Source: Discostella pseudostelligera
Taxonomy: Eukaryota > Bacillariophyta > Thalassiosirophyceae > Thalassiosirales > Thalassiosiraceae
Direction of reading: 5' to 3'
DNA length: 12,944 nucleotides
NCBI GenBank assembly: GCA_036940085.1
Contig: JALLBK010000532.1
Coordinates: forward strand, 1 to 12,944
In this document: piece by piece, positions 1-7,938 of the stretch
Position numbering within the stretch: the first letter of the stretch is position 1
How the letters are laid out: the number at the start of each line of letters is the position of its first letter
Program-made: the position numbers and the translations under genes
Notes under the pieces: generated by a model
Database searches by the model: none
What the model was told of the DNA's origin: nothing
Seen by the model: the letters and a program-made list of their open reading frames with translations, nothing else

Positions 1-453
1 TGGCGCGGTTTTTCGCACTGGCTTCCGATTGCGTTCCACATACATTCAAATTCAAATTCATAATGTCCGTTCAACGTACATACTATGGCATGTGTAGGTA
101 TGGTACCGGTACAGAACTACCGGTACTCACATAAGTAATGATGACGTCATCACCGTCACCATCGTCTTTTGCTGACGACCTCAAACTCCAATCTCACCAA
201 AGCCAAAGCTCGCTTGTCGATGAGATTCGCGTCCGGCCGAAGCCGAAGAGATACCACCCATTGCGGAGGAGGACGACGATCGCAGCTCCTACGATACCTC
301 TCCATAGCTCTCCATCCATACCAAATTTCTCTAGAGAGGTACATCTTACACATGCCATCCGTCACTGCCTCCACCAAGCAAATTCTCCACCTCCATTCAC
401 CAACCGCCAACTCTCTTGCGCACATGCAATAATCGGAACACAAGAAGAAGCAG
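1..453 (+). promoter_or_regulatory. Upstream region of the MATE gene, with palindromes
   Basis: No convincing gene is visible here. Seen directly: an ATTCAA-type triplication near 47-61; a perfect 10-bp palindrome GTACCGGTAC at 103-112; the 8-bp palindrome TACCGGTA at 104-111 and again at 118-125; and a perfect 14-bp palindrome TGATGACGTCATCA at 139-152 with the CRE/bZIP core TGACGTCA at 142-149. TGACGT-type elements are known bZIP targets, and in the diatom Phaeodactylum such elements mediate CO2/cAMP and light responses. That they act on the gene starting at 454 is inference. Stop-poor frames across 138-464 look like chance. Confidence 0.4.
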
Positions 454-2908
454 ATGATCGATAATACTCGTTTCCTGTCCTCTGTCGTGGACGATGATGA
501 TGCAAGCTACGATAACTACACTGAAACCACCATTGATCCTGGCAATAGTCTGTTCATCATTGCAATCTTCATTTGCGTAGGTTCCGTCGTGGCTCTGCCT
601 CTCTCGGTGAAGGTTGGCAAATTCATCGCCAGGTGGAATCTTGGATGGGGTAATACTTTCAACAACAATAACAACAACGAGATTCATGGTGATGAAAATA
701 ATGATGGACAACAACACGAGGATGAGAGTGCTTTATTTCCATCATTCACTGGGAACCACAACCATCACCACCAGCCATCATCGCAGTCACATGACGCCGG
801 ATTATCATTTATACAACAATGTCAAAAATCAGGGAATTGGGCATTGCAATTCCTTCCATGGCGGAGGCATGGCTTGCATACAGATCATAATACTATAGAG
901 ACGAGGAGGGCAATGGTTAAGAAGGGGTTGACGAAAGAGGCACAAATGTCGGCAATTTTCCATCAACCACTGGATGAAGCAATAGATCAGAACCATGAGG
1001 GGGATGTAGAATTTGTTCAGAATCATAATGGTCAAACTAATGGTACCAGGATAAAGAATGAAGCGCAAGATCCAGGATTATCAATAGACTCTGACGACGA
1101 CAGTCAAGAACTCGACGTGTATTCTCACGACGAACATTCAATAACCCAGATTTATCACTGGGGCCCTCTACAAGAATCGCTCCTCGTCATGTGGTCAATA
1201 TTGAAGTACGATTATGAAACGAAGCGAATACTACGTCTTACAATCCCCTTCACATTTTCTGCACTGGCAGACACGGGTTCCGATTTGATTATTGTCGCTA
1301 TCATTTCACAAAATTTGGGCACAGATGATATGGTTGCATATGCCATGGTGGACCTAATCGTTGGAGTGAGTTCTAGCTTTATGGGTGGTTGGATCGAAGC
1401 CGTGGCTTCATTAGGAAGTATGGCCTACGGTGCGGAGAATTACGAATTGGCGGGGCAATATGTTCAGTCAGCATGCATTTGTTTTACATTGTGCGAGCTT
1501 CCAATGGCACTTTTGTGGGGTAGTACCATCGGGAAGATCCTACTACTAATGGGATTTGGGGAATCGGTGGCGGACTCAGCGTCAAGTTTTGTGTGGGTGT
1601 GCGCAGCGATCAGGATTATGAAGGGATTGAACGATTGCATTGTGTCGTTCTTGGGGGTGATTGAGAGAGAAAAGTACGCCAACATTATGTTCTGCATCAG
1701 CTCGTTCTCTCGTGTAGGATTCGTCGCACTCTTTGCCACCAAGGCGGATGCGAGTTTGGTTGTACTGGGTCTGGTCATTTTAGTCGACCAATCTCTCCTC
1801 TTTTTCCTGAATATTCTAATTCCAACACAGATGGGCTGGTATGAGTTGTTTGAGGCTGGGTTACTTAGTCGGAGATTCAAGAAGAACTGGCCAGTGGTGA
1901 AGGATCTTTTCAGAGTTGCGTTCCCTCTTGCAGTTGGAAGCCTTTGGGCATACGCCGAATGGTGAGTGTCATTGGACTATTCGATGTTCGTTTGTTGTCA
2001 TATCGTCGAAACAAACACTCGAATGATGTGCAATACCAATTCCAACAACAAATCACACATTGTGTTTCTGCACTCCCAGGGAAATCTTGACCATATTTGC
2101 TGCCTTTCTAGGGCCCGCAGAAGCTGCCACTTGGGCAGTCCTAGGCTACGTCTGGGGAATGTTCGAATCAACGACAGAGGCAGTCGGAGATGCAAGCGAG
2201 GTGCGGGTTGCGTATCAATTAGGAAAGGGACGCCATGCACTGGCGAATCTTGCTGCCTTCAAAGCGATGTTCATCGCATTCATTATGTCCGTGTTGATGT
2301 CAATTGTTTTCCTAAGCCTGCAAAATATCCTTCCACAGTGGCTCACGGATGACACGACTTTACAATCCATGCTTTCGGAATTGTTTCCATTAGTGGCCTT
2401 GGGCAATGTTTCCATGACCACGGGGATGGTGGGTTGGGCAGTCGTCGGTGCCCAGGGTCGATATCACTTGGCAACTTCAATTGCAACTGTTTGTTCTTTA
2501 CTCATTACTCTCCCTTTGTCGGCAGTCATAACAATACACATGAGAATCGATCTTCAGGGCTTGACATTTGCTGTCGTAGTGGGATATACAGTGACAGCAA
2601 TGGTAATGATCACATGCATACTGATATCTGATTGGGAAACGCTGTCCTTAAAAATTCAGGATCATATGGCAGCCGATGATGATTCCGATTCGGATTCTGA
2701 CGATGACATAGAACCTCAACACAAAGCCAACCGCGAAAAGTCAACACTACTTACTGGAGGGCTGAAAGCTGATTTTGAGACACCCCCATCAACATCTGGA
2801 AAGGCACATTCATCACACTCAACACCAGAAGACCTTCTTAGTGGCATAGACCAAAAGCGAAATCAAACCAAATCACTTGTGCCCCATCGCTCCGAATCAT
2901 TACCATGA
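454..2908 (+). CDS. MATE-family efflux transporter (two exons)
   Basis: Multidrug-and-toxin-extrusion-type membrane antiporter, normally exporting organic cations or metabolites in exchange for H+ or Na+. Exons are 454-1961 and 2080-2908; a GTGAGT donor and CAG acceptor join the halves of one Trp codon, giving 778 residues. An extra hydrophobic helix lies at about 33-53, followed by a hydrophilic stretch (66-235) with an Asn run at 70-75 and a His-rich patch near 101-106. The MATE core starts near residue 257 (LRLTIPFTFSALADTGSDL) and holds two six-helix halves; the second half begins near 485 and contains FLGPAEAATWAVLG and the conserved-style VGDASEVRVAYQLGKG. An acidic Asp/Ser tract at about 702-712 precedes a Ser/Thr-rich tail. 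The start is the ATG opening the only long frame leading into the core. Substrate and membrane are not predictable. Family call firm; the N-terminal extension is unusual compared with the usual 450-550 residues. Confidence 0.85.
1962..2079 (+). other. Intron of the MATE gene (118 bp)
   Basis: The donor GTGAGT directly follows the exon, and the acceptor is TCCCAG at 2074-2079 after a pyrimidine-leaning stretch. The reading frame stops at 1963-1965 if unspliced. Splicing restores the continuous MATE protein sequence AYAEW-EILTIFAAFLGPA. Confidence 0.85.
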
Positions 2909-3307
2909 ACTTTGCCCGAATCACTCGACAATGCTCATCAAAATGAAGACTAATAATTGGGCGGATCATGAAGCCAGACTTATAACAACAACTCAGTTCC
3001 TACCCTCCCGGACTTCCGATCGCCTTTTATGAACGGAATCATCACGTCTTGACAAGTTAATGTCTTTCACGACGAATCGAATAATGCTTGTATCAACAAA
3101 TTTGGTTCGACGTACTTAAACAACCAGACCTGTGATCTCACTTTCCGTACATCGCTCCCCTGAATAACAGTTTGTTTGCATTAGCCGAATAATAAATGGT
3201 TTCACCGTTTGCTCCTCTCATAAAAAGTTGTATAAATAACTGTTCGCACCTCCTTCGTTGGCCAAATAATTAGTTCTAGAAACAACAAGGCTCATGATTA
3301 TTTCTTA
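2909..3307. other. Convergent 3' interval between the MATE and methyltransferase-like genes
   Basis: About 400 bp between two converging gene ends. It is AT-rich, with an AATAAA hexamer on the + strand at 3191-3196 that could serve polyadenylation. On the minus strand, 3275-3218 can encode 18 further residues in frame with the methyltransferase-like gene if a 36-bp micro-intron (3311-3276) is removed. Otherwise I see no gene. Confidence 0.4.
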
Positions 3308-4492
3308 TCACCTACAATGTTTGAATATTTCCACCGCGGGGTATATTGGATACGTATCATGGTGTGATGCTGGCAAGACGACGAAATTCCACGGCCGGAT
3401 GTGTTGCTGTGCGTACAATAGAGTGGATACGGTGCTATTGGACAAAAGCTCAGCAATGGCGTTCACCGACGAGTCCATCGGATACAGCTTCGGAATGACG
3501 CAGTTGGCACCAAGAATATTATCAAACTGTTGTCGTGATCATCGTATTCGTGCATCGCTTTGGATGTTCTTGCGTTTGTTCGTTGCATCAGTACATTGGT
3601 GTTGTAGCAAATCTACATCCTCGTCATTTCCATTTCATCACCGCAAACAAACATCCTACTCCCTCGACAAGAAGTGTGCTGTCGGTAATGATGGTGGAGA
3701 TGATGATGCATTCGTCTGTCGTCAGCTGTACCGACATCACTTGCAAGACTTGGCTCGTTCACCTCACCGTCATCGTCATTCACACAACAATCCCACTGCA
3801 AAATGGTAGTCTGTTTATTCCTCTTCGCCAAACCAGCAAAAGGACCACATCCATCCGCACACACGACAATATTGGCACCGATCAATTCCAATCCGACTTT
3901 TCCTGCCGATGTATTGACTTGAATGGGACCATGCTCATGCGCCATTATTTCTTCGAGATGATTGAGAAGTACCATCGAGCCAGGCACAGGCACGACGGTA
4001 GCACATGTCCCGAGGTGCTGAGAGTCATCAATGTAATTTTCTCGATCCTCGATATCTGAAGGATTACGATTATTAAGACCATGATCAACATTGTCTGAAG
4101 GTTGAATGACGCTGAATAATTTCCCATGACGGTCTCGCGGAAAAGCCTGCCGCATATGAAAAGTTGCCAGTTCTATATCACCCCCCCCCTTGCGTCCTAC
4201 GTCTTCTTTTTGTCAGTCTCCTCCCCTCGAGTGGACGAATTGACACGGGATTCAGCGCCAAAGAGGAATATCTTGTCCTCCAGCCAAGGCTTGCGTTTGT
4301 CACAATGTCGAGAGCTGCCGCCGCCGATGACGATGGTGATGACGAGGCTGTAGCTGCATCAATTGCATCACCATCACCGTAGTTTGTTCTTGCCGTTGTT
4401 CTCCATTTTTCCAATTCTTCACCATCATATGCATCAAAGATTGCCGATGCCCTGGATTTAGGATATGTAATGCGCCGATGATATTCCATCAT
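3308..4492 (-). CDS. METTL21-like (Methyltransferase_16) protein, apparently degenerate; three exons
   Basis: No single long frame covers this gene; I assembled it from three phase-compatible exons: 4492-4247, 4146-3763 and 3526-3308 (282 residues). Family landmarks, in order: a segment like the usual region before motif I (VLLNHLE, about 142-148); GKVGLEL (164-170); IGANIVVCADG (171-181); KRNKQTTILQWD (190-201); FDNILGANCVIPKLYP (211-226); a C-terminal FVVLP...YPAVEIFK. Known members methylate lysines on chaperones and translation factors using SAM. Oddities: the glycine-rich SAM loop expected between GLEL and IGAN is absent, the family D-x-x-Y reads N-C-V-I (218-221), and the usual post-motif Glu/Arg positions read YAQQH. 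Residues 1-82 are low-complexity and unrecognised. This could be a dead paralogue, a pseudogene or a collapsed assembly. The start at 4492 avoids the repeats further upstream; 4696 is an in-frame alternative. Confidence 0.6.
3527..3762 (-). other. Proposed intron 2 of the methyltransferase-like gene (236 bp)
   Basis: The acceptor ACAG at 3530-3527 is supported by the family motif FDNILGAN starting exactly at the next codon. The donor is less certain. GTGAAC at 3762 is phase 0 and gives QWDCCVNDDDGE joined to FDNIL; GTGAAT at 3783 is also phase 0 and would give a 257-bp intron. The unspliced frame runs to a stop at 3613 through a His-rich stretch that does not look coding. Confidence 0.55.
4147..4246 (-). 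other. Proposed intron 1 of the methyltransferase-like gene (100 bp)
   Basis: Minus-strand donor GTGTCA at 4246 and acceptor GCGGCAG ending at 4147, both phase 0. This joins the frame ending at LALNP to the frame starting AFPRDRH. The intron holds a run of nine G (C9 on the + strand, 4181-4189) where the two frames would otherwise appear frameshifted. The length is typical for diatom introns. No transcript evidence is available. Confidence 0.55.
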
Positions 4493-4858
4493 GCCCCCCC
4501 TGCCCAATTCCAATTCCAACTCGATGACAATCAAGGTGAAGGTTGATGTTTGATGTTTGTGAGTGAACTGTGGACGGACGTTGGACGTTGGACGGTATTG
4601 ACGCTGGTTGGCGCCAAATTTCTTCCCGCCATTTCGACATCTTCGTCGCCTTTTTATCGCCACATTTTCTTCCCGCCATTCGGCATCCTTCGCCACCTTT
4701 CATCTCTTCATCGAAACACTCGACATCCCAACCATAATGAATAATCGCCGCCGTCGACAAACTCTCTCCGTATCCCTAGCCGACATCGACCATTGATCTC
4801 CGCCATTTCACAAACAGTAGCTCCCACACCCCCCCCATCCAGATTAGCGTGAGAAAAC
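4493..4858. promoter_or_regulatory. Divergent promoter region between the methyltransferase-like and proteasome genes
   Basis: Seen: tandem TTGGACG units near 4571-4594; a perfect palindrome TTGGCGCCAA at 4608-4617, which matches the E2F/DP consensus style; TTCCCGCC at 4623-4630 and 4670-4677; CCGCCATT three times (4626-4633, 4673-4680, 4800-4807), resembling the metazoan YY1 core; and poly-C runs at 4494-4500 and 4829-4836. That these are bound by E2F-like or zinc-finger factors is inference. No RNA gene or extra coding exon is apparent. Confidence 0.45.
4619..4680 (+). repeat. 15-bp direct repeat TTTCTTCCCGCCATT, two copies
   Basis: Identical copies at 4619-4633 and 4666-4680, 47 bp apart start to start. 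Each contains a TTCCCGCC E2F-like core and CCGCCATT. They lie in the divergent promoter, about 180-240 bp before the proteasome start codon. Confidence 0.6.
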
Positions 4859-5710
4859 ATGTACTCTCAGCCATTAGCCCACCATCAGCACCATCAATCA
4901 CTGGCCGAAGCCGATGCCTACCATGGCAAGTCGGCCGAGACGCGTCATTTAAAGCCTGGTGAATTATCGACGGGCACGACTATCATGGCCGTGCAATTCA
5001 ATGGAGGCGTCGTCCTTTGTGCGGGTGAGTTCATCTATTTTTTATTTAATTTTTCCCGATTCATTTTTGCTGCACATTCGAATGAATCACTATCACTCCT
5101 ACGCACAACATTCCTCTCACAATTATTGTTGTCCTCCATATCAACAATGAAAGACTCTCGCGTATCGACCGGCTCCTACGTGGCCAATCGAGCCTCTGAC
5201 AAAATTGCCCAACTTCACGATCACATTTGGTGTTGCCGCTCCGGCTCCGCCGCCGACACACAGGCCTTGACCGACTATGTCAAACACTACCTCTCCCAAC
5301 TTGCCATTGAGACTGGACGACTTCCCGAGGTGAAGGTAGCCGCCCACCTCATGCGTCGACTATGTTACCAAAATAAAGATAATTTAATGGCTGGTGTGAT
5401 TGTGGGGGGATGGGATCCCGTGAGCAATGGGGCCGTGTACAATATTCCCCTGGGGGGAGCATGCATTCCCATGCCGTTTGCATTGGGGGGAAGTGGCTCT
5501 ACGTTTATCTATGGCTTGGTGGATGCGGAGTATAAGGAGAATATGACGAAGGATGAGGCATTGACCTTGGTAAGGAAGGCGGTATCGCATGCCATGGCAC
5601 GGGATGGATCATCGGGGGGGATTATCCGAACGTTGGTGGCTACAGAGGAGGGGAATGTGAAAGAATTTATTTCGGGGAATAAACTTCCATATGGTCCTGC
5701 TGGATGGTAA
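4859..5710 (+). CDS. PSMB6: 20S proteasome subunit beta type-6 (beta1, caspase-like), two exons
   Basis: Catalytic beta1 subunit of the 20S core, cleaving after acidic residues. Exons 4859-5024 and 5154-5710 give 240 residues. The sequence STG-TTIMAV places autocatalytic cleavage between Gly39 and Thr40, so the propeptide is 39 residues and His-rich. In mature numbering Thr1, Asp17 (ADSR) and Lys33 (ASDK) are all in place, as are the later family blocks IWCCRSGSAADTQA, NKDNLMAG, GSGSTFIYG and ARDGSSGG. The spliced codon creates Asp17, which fixes the splice junction. Length and motifs match yeast PRE3 and human PSMB6 closely. It is transcribed divergently from the methyltransferase-like gene and ends 171 bp from the converging LMBR1 gene. 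Confidence 0.95.
   Translation: MYSQPLAHHQHHQSLAEADAYHGKSAETRHLKPGELSTGTTIMAVQFNGGVVLCAGEFIYFLFNFSRFIFAAHSNESLSLLRTTFLSQLLLSSISTMKDSRVSTGSYVANRASDKIAQLHDHIWCCRSGSAADTQALTDYVKHYLSQLAIETGRLPEVKVAAHLMRRLCYQNKDNLMAGVIVGGWDPVSNGAVYNIPLGGACIPMPFALGGSGSTFIYGLVDAEYKENMTKDEALTLVRKAVSHAMARDGSSGGIIRTLVATEEGNVKEFISGNKLPYGPAGW
5025..5153 (+). other. Intron of the proteasome beta1 gene (129 bp, stop-free, 3n)
   Basis: Donor GTGAGT and acceptor GAAAG ending at 5153. Removal gives GVVLCA-DSRVSTG, matching the universal beta-subunit block. The intron is T-rich and exactly 43 codons long with no stop in frame, so the unspliced sequence looks like one longer gene. Confidence 0.9.
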
Positions 5711-5881
5711 TAATTTGAGTTTCCAACCAAAGTCACAGGGGTACATTAACATAGCTATCACTAAGTTTACGATGTAGGTATGAACAAACAGTATTTGGTA
5801 TCAGTTCAGAAATGCCATCCCGTTGCAGACTCGCTGTCTCCAGAGCCAAGGAATTTCTTTTCTACTCATTGTGGATCATGA

Positions 5882-7705
5882 TTACCCACTTCGCGCTCGA
5901 AGCCGATCACGCAATGCTAGACTATTCGTGCCACTACTCGAATCGCGAGGTCGAAGTCCAAGGTAGGCGCATGTCAACAATGTCACACACAACAATGCAT
6001 ACTCAAACACCTTCTTCTGCCAAAACCAGCCAAAGAATTTCAGATACTTCCACTGCACATTTACGATGCCATTGATGGTGGTATTTCGGGCATAATCTTG
6101 AAACGCGGTAACGCTGAATTGCACCAGCGGGAGAGTACAGAGCAATATCAGTCCAACGTTGAATAGGAAAGAAGACATGTACGTCTTGTTTAGTTTCATC
6201 GGATGGACCTGGAAGAAGAGGAAGCGCAATCCAAATTTGAAACAACCCTTCACTGCACACAGGAGCAGATAGAGAGTGAATACCGCAACGCTCAGGACTC
6301 CAAACAATGGAAACCAACTATCGAACCATTCAAAGTATGAGTTCAGGAAGGGCGTGACCGGATTCTTCGGCAACATGTACAGAATCAGTTGCAATATCCA
6401 GCAGACGGATATGATGAAGGTGATGAAAAAACCGATCAGGCATCCGATTGGAATCAGTGGATTGTAATTCTTGTAATTTGCCGTGCAATTGGCAAAATCT
6501 TCGGCATCTTCTTCTAGTAAATACACCGCCTGTTTGAATTGGATCATCGTGTTCCGTACATCAGCCGCCGCTTTTCGCACCTCCCTGTCAAAAAATCCTG
6601 GTCCCTTCCCTCCATTTTGTTCTGCTCGTTCTTCCCTCTCCAATTTGATTAGTTCACCCACATTGACTAATTCATTCACGCGATCTCGGAGCAATAGTTG
6701 TGCTTCAGCAAACTCCACCGCATCCATATGCCGCGGTCTATCGACATATGCAAGTAGCAATTCGAGTGGTACTGCAGCCAAACCAATCGCAGCAAAGAGA
6801 GCAAAGAGGAACCATCCCATCCAAGCCATAAGTCCTGCATAGAACACTGCCGGACTCACACTCAGTTCAATAGTCCCCAGCGTCGGATCGGCCGAACTCG
6901 AACTTATCACCTTGGCATCTCCACTCCCCATCGGCTCTAACAAAGACGGATTAAATGTTCCATTCGATACTGGATCATCAATTGTATATGTCGGACCCGA
7001 TGCAAATGTTGGACCGACCACCTCGCGCACGGGAATTGACGTTTCATTCAAAAATAGATAGGTAACTCCAAATATCAATCCAAATATAACGACCACGAAG
7101 GATTCATATTTAATAGCCTCCAATATTCGAGAGTTGGGTTTGGCGCCGATGGATGTCCCGGCCATTAACATACCGTCATCGGCCTCGTAGTAAAACATGC
7201 TTAGTGGGATGAGAAAGAATACCCAAATTGGTATTAGCCAGTAGATGATTGACCAGAAGAGTTCCATGTTCAGCCCACCGCATATGGCAGTGTTGAATCC
7301 ATCACATCCTGATAATGAAATGCAATGGGATGAGGGTGCGGTTAGAGTATGCAATTGAAGAAATAAAATGGGGAACAAAACTGCATGGATCAACACCGTC
7401 CCCCCAACTTCTCCTTCACGCGTAGGCATGTAGAAGATGAAGCATGATGCAAAACAAGAATAAAATAAATGCAAAAAAATCCTACCAGCATATCCCTCAT
7501 TATTGGCCACATCCAATGGCAACAACAATACCGTAGCACCCGCCAACACCAGCCCAAGCCAAACGACGAGCTTGGGAACGTAGGCATCATTTTTATCATC
7601 GGGATGTTGATATTTGATAACAAAATAGAGACCCACGATGAGAAGAATGACGAGGGATACGACGATGACGCATATTAGGAAGATGTCCGCCATAATATTA
7701 TTCAA
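5882..7705 (-). CDS. LMBR1-domain multi-pass membrane protein, two exons
   Basis: LMBR1/LIMR-like integral membrane protein. Relatives include the lysosomal cobalamin exporter LMBD1 and receptor-like proteins, but the substrate here is unknown. Exons 7705-7486 and 7308-5882 give 548 residues. Features: an N-terminal helix (about 7-31), a second helix followed by the family-style LLPLDVAN motif (about 61-68), NMELFWSIIYWLIPIWVFFLIP (about 86-108) followed by FYYEADDGMLM, a luminal or extracellular loop with N-glycosylation sequons, a cytosolic helical loop of about 100 residues (261-355) rich in charged heptads, and further helices to a short Arg/Ser-rich tail. The start at 7705 has an alternative ATG four codons later. 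The unspliced frame would read 607 residues, but the extra 59 interrupt the conserved link from LDVANNEGYAG to CDGFNTAICGG. Confidence 0.85.
   Translation of the reverse strand: MNNIMADIFLICVIVVSLVILLIVGLYFVIKYQHPDDKNDAYVPKLVVWLGLVLAGATVLLLPLDVANNEGYAGRIFLHLFYSCFASCFIFYMPTREGEVGGTVLIHAVLFPILFLQLHTLTAPSSHCISLSGCDGFNTAICGGLNMELFWSIIYWLIPIWVFFLIPLSMFYYEADDGMLMAGTSIGAKPNSRILEAIKYESFVVVIFGLIFGVTYLFLNETSIPVREVVGPTFASGPTYTIDDPVSNGTFNPSLLEPMGSGDAKVISSSSADPTLGTIELSVSPAVFYAGLMAWMGWFLFALFAAIGLAAVPLELLLAYVDRPRHMDAVEFAEAQLLLRDRVNELVNVGELIKLEREERAEQNGGKGPGFFDREVRKAAADVRNTMIQFKQAVYLLEEDAEDFANCTANYKNYNPLIPIGCLIGFFITFIISVCWILQLILYMLPKNPVTPFLNSYFEWFDSWFPLFGVLSVAVFTLYLLLCAVKGCFKFGLRFLFFQVHPMKLNKTYMSSFLFNVGLILLCTLPLVQFSVTAFQDYARNTTINGIVNVQWKYLKFFGWFWQKKVFEYALLCVTLLTCAYLGLRPRDSSSGTNSLALRDRLRARSG
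7309..7485 (-). other. Intron of the LMBR1 gene (177 bp, stop-free, 3n)
   Basis: Minus-strand donor GTAGGA at 7485 with a following T-rich tract, and acceptor TTATCAG ending at 7309. It splits a Gly codon. It is 59 codons long with no in-frame stop, so both spliced and retained forms keep the frame. The hydrophobic low-complexity translation argues for an intron rather than coding sequence. Confidence 0.75.
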
Positions 7706-7776
7706 ATAATGTTCCCCGTCCTCCGTCGATTAATTGCGTCGAATAGGGGTAGCGGCTGCAACTGCAACCAGTATTA

Positions 7777-7800
7777 CTCTGCCTCTGCCTCTGCCTCTGC
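7777..7800 (+). repeat. Hexanucleotide microsatellite (CTCTGC)4
   Basis: Four perfect CTCTGC units lie 72-95 bp upstream of the LMBR1 start codon (GCAGAG on its sense strand), probably in its 5' UTR or promoter. Confidence 0.8.
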
Positions 7801-7938
7801 TTCAAAAGCATCAAGCACTTTCAAGCAGCGAGCAACGAGCCGTCGCCGTCGTCTTGTTCATGCGTTGTTTGTGTAGGAGGGCGGACGGCGGACAGAGCGA
7901 ACGCAGACAGACGAAGGACCTTTCTTGCCATACGACGC

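Noticed and set aside
138..464. 108-codon frame upstream of and overlapping the MATE start
   Set aside because: Low-complexity Ser/Pro/Arg-rich translation without family features, beginning inside a palindrome; antisense frames of similar length overlap it. It could act as an upstream ORF only if transcription starts before 138, which cannot be judged.
3294..4059. Two overlapping + strand frames across 3294-4059
   Set aside because: They are shadows of the minus-strand methyltransferase-like exons; their translations show no family features, while the minus strand shows ordered motifs.
3613..4155. FAD-monooxygenase reading of the VVCADG motif
   Set aside because: The DG context superficially resembles an FAD motif, but the downstream LQWD and FDNILGA blocks fit METTL21-like methyltransferases much better.
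4181..4189. Frameshift at the C9 run in the methyltransferase-like gene
   Set aside because: Changing the run length by one would fuse two frames, but a 100-bp GT-AG intron with matching phase explains the same frame change without invoking error. The frameshift remains a fallback.
4493..4696. Upstream start at 4696 for the minus-strand methyltransferase-like gene
   Set aside because: It would make the E2F-like palindrome and 15-bp repeats coding, and the added residues are Arg/Lys-rich filler. The ATG pair at 4492/4489 is preferred.
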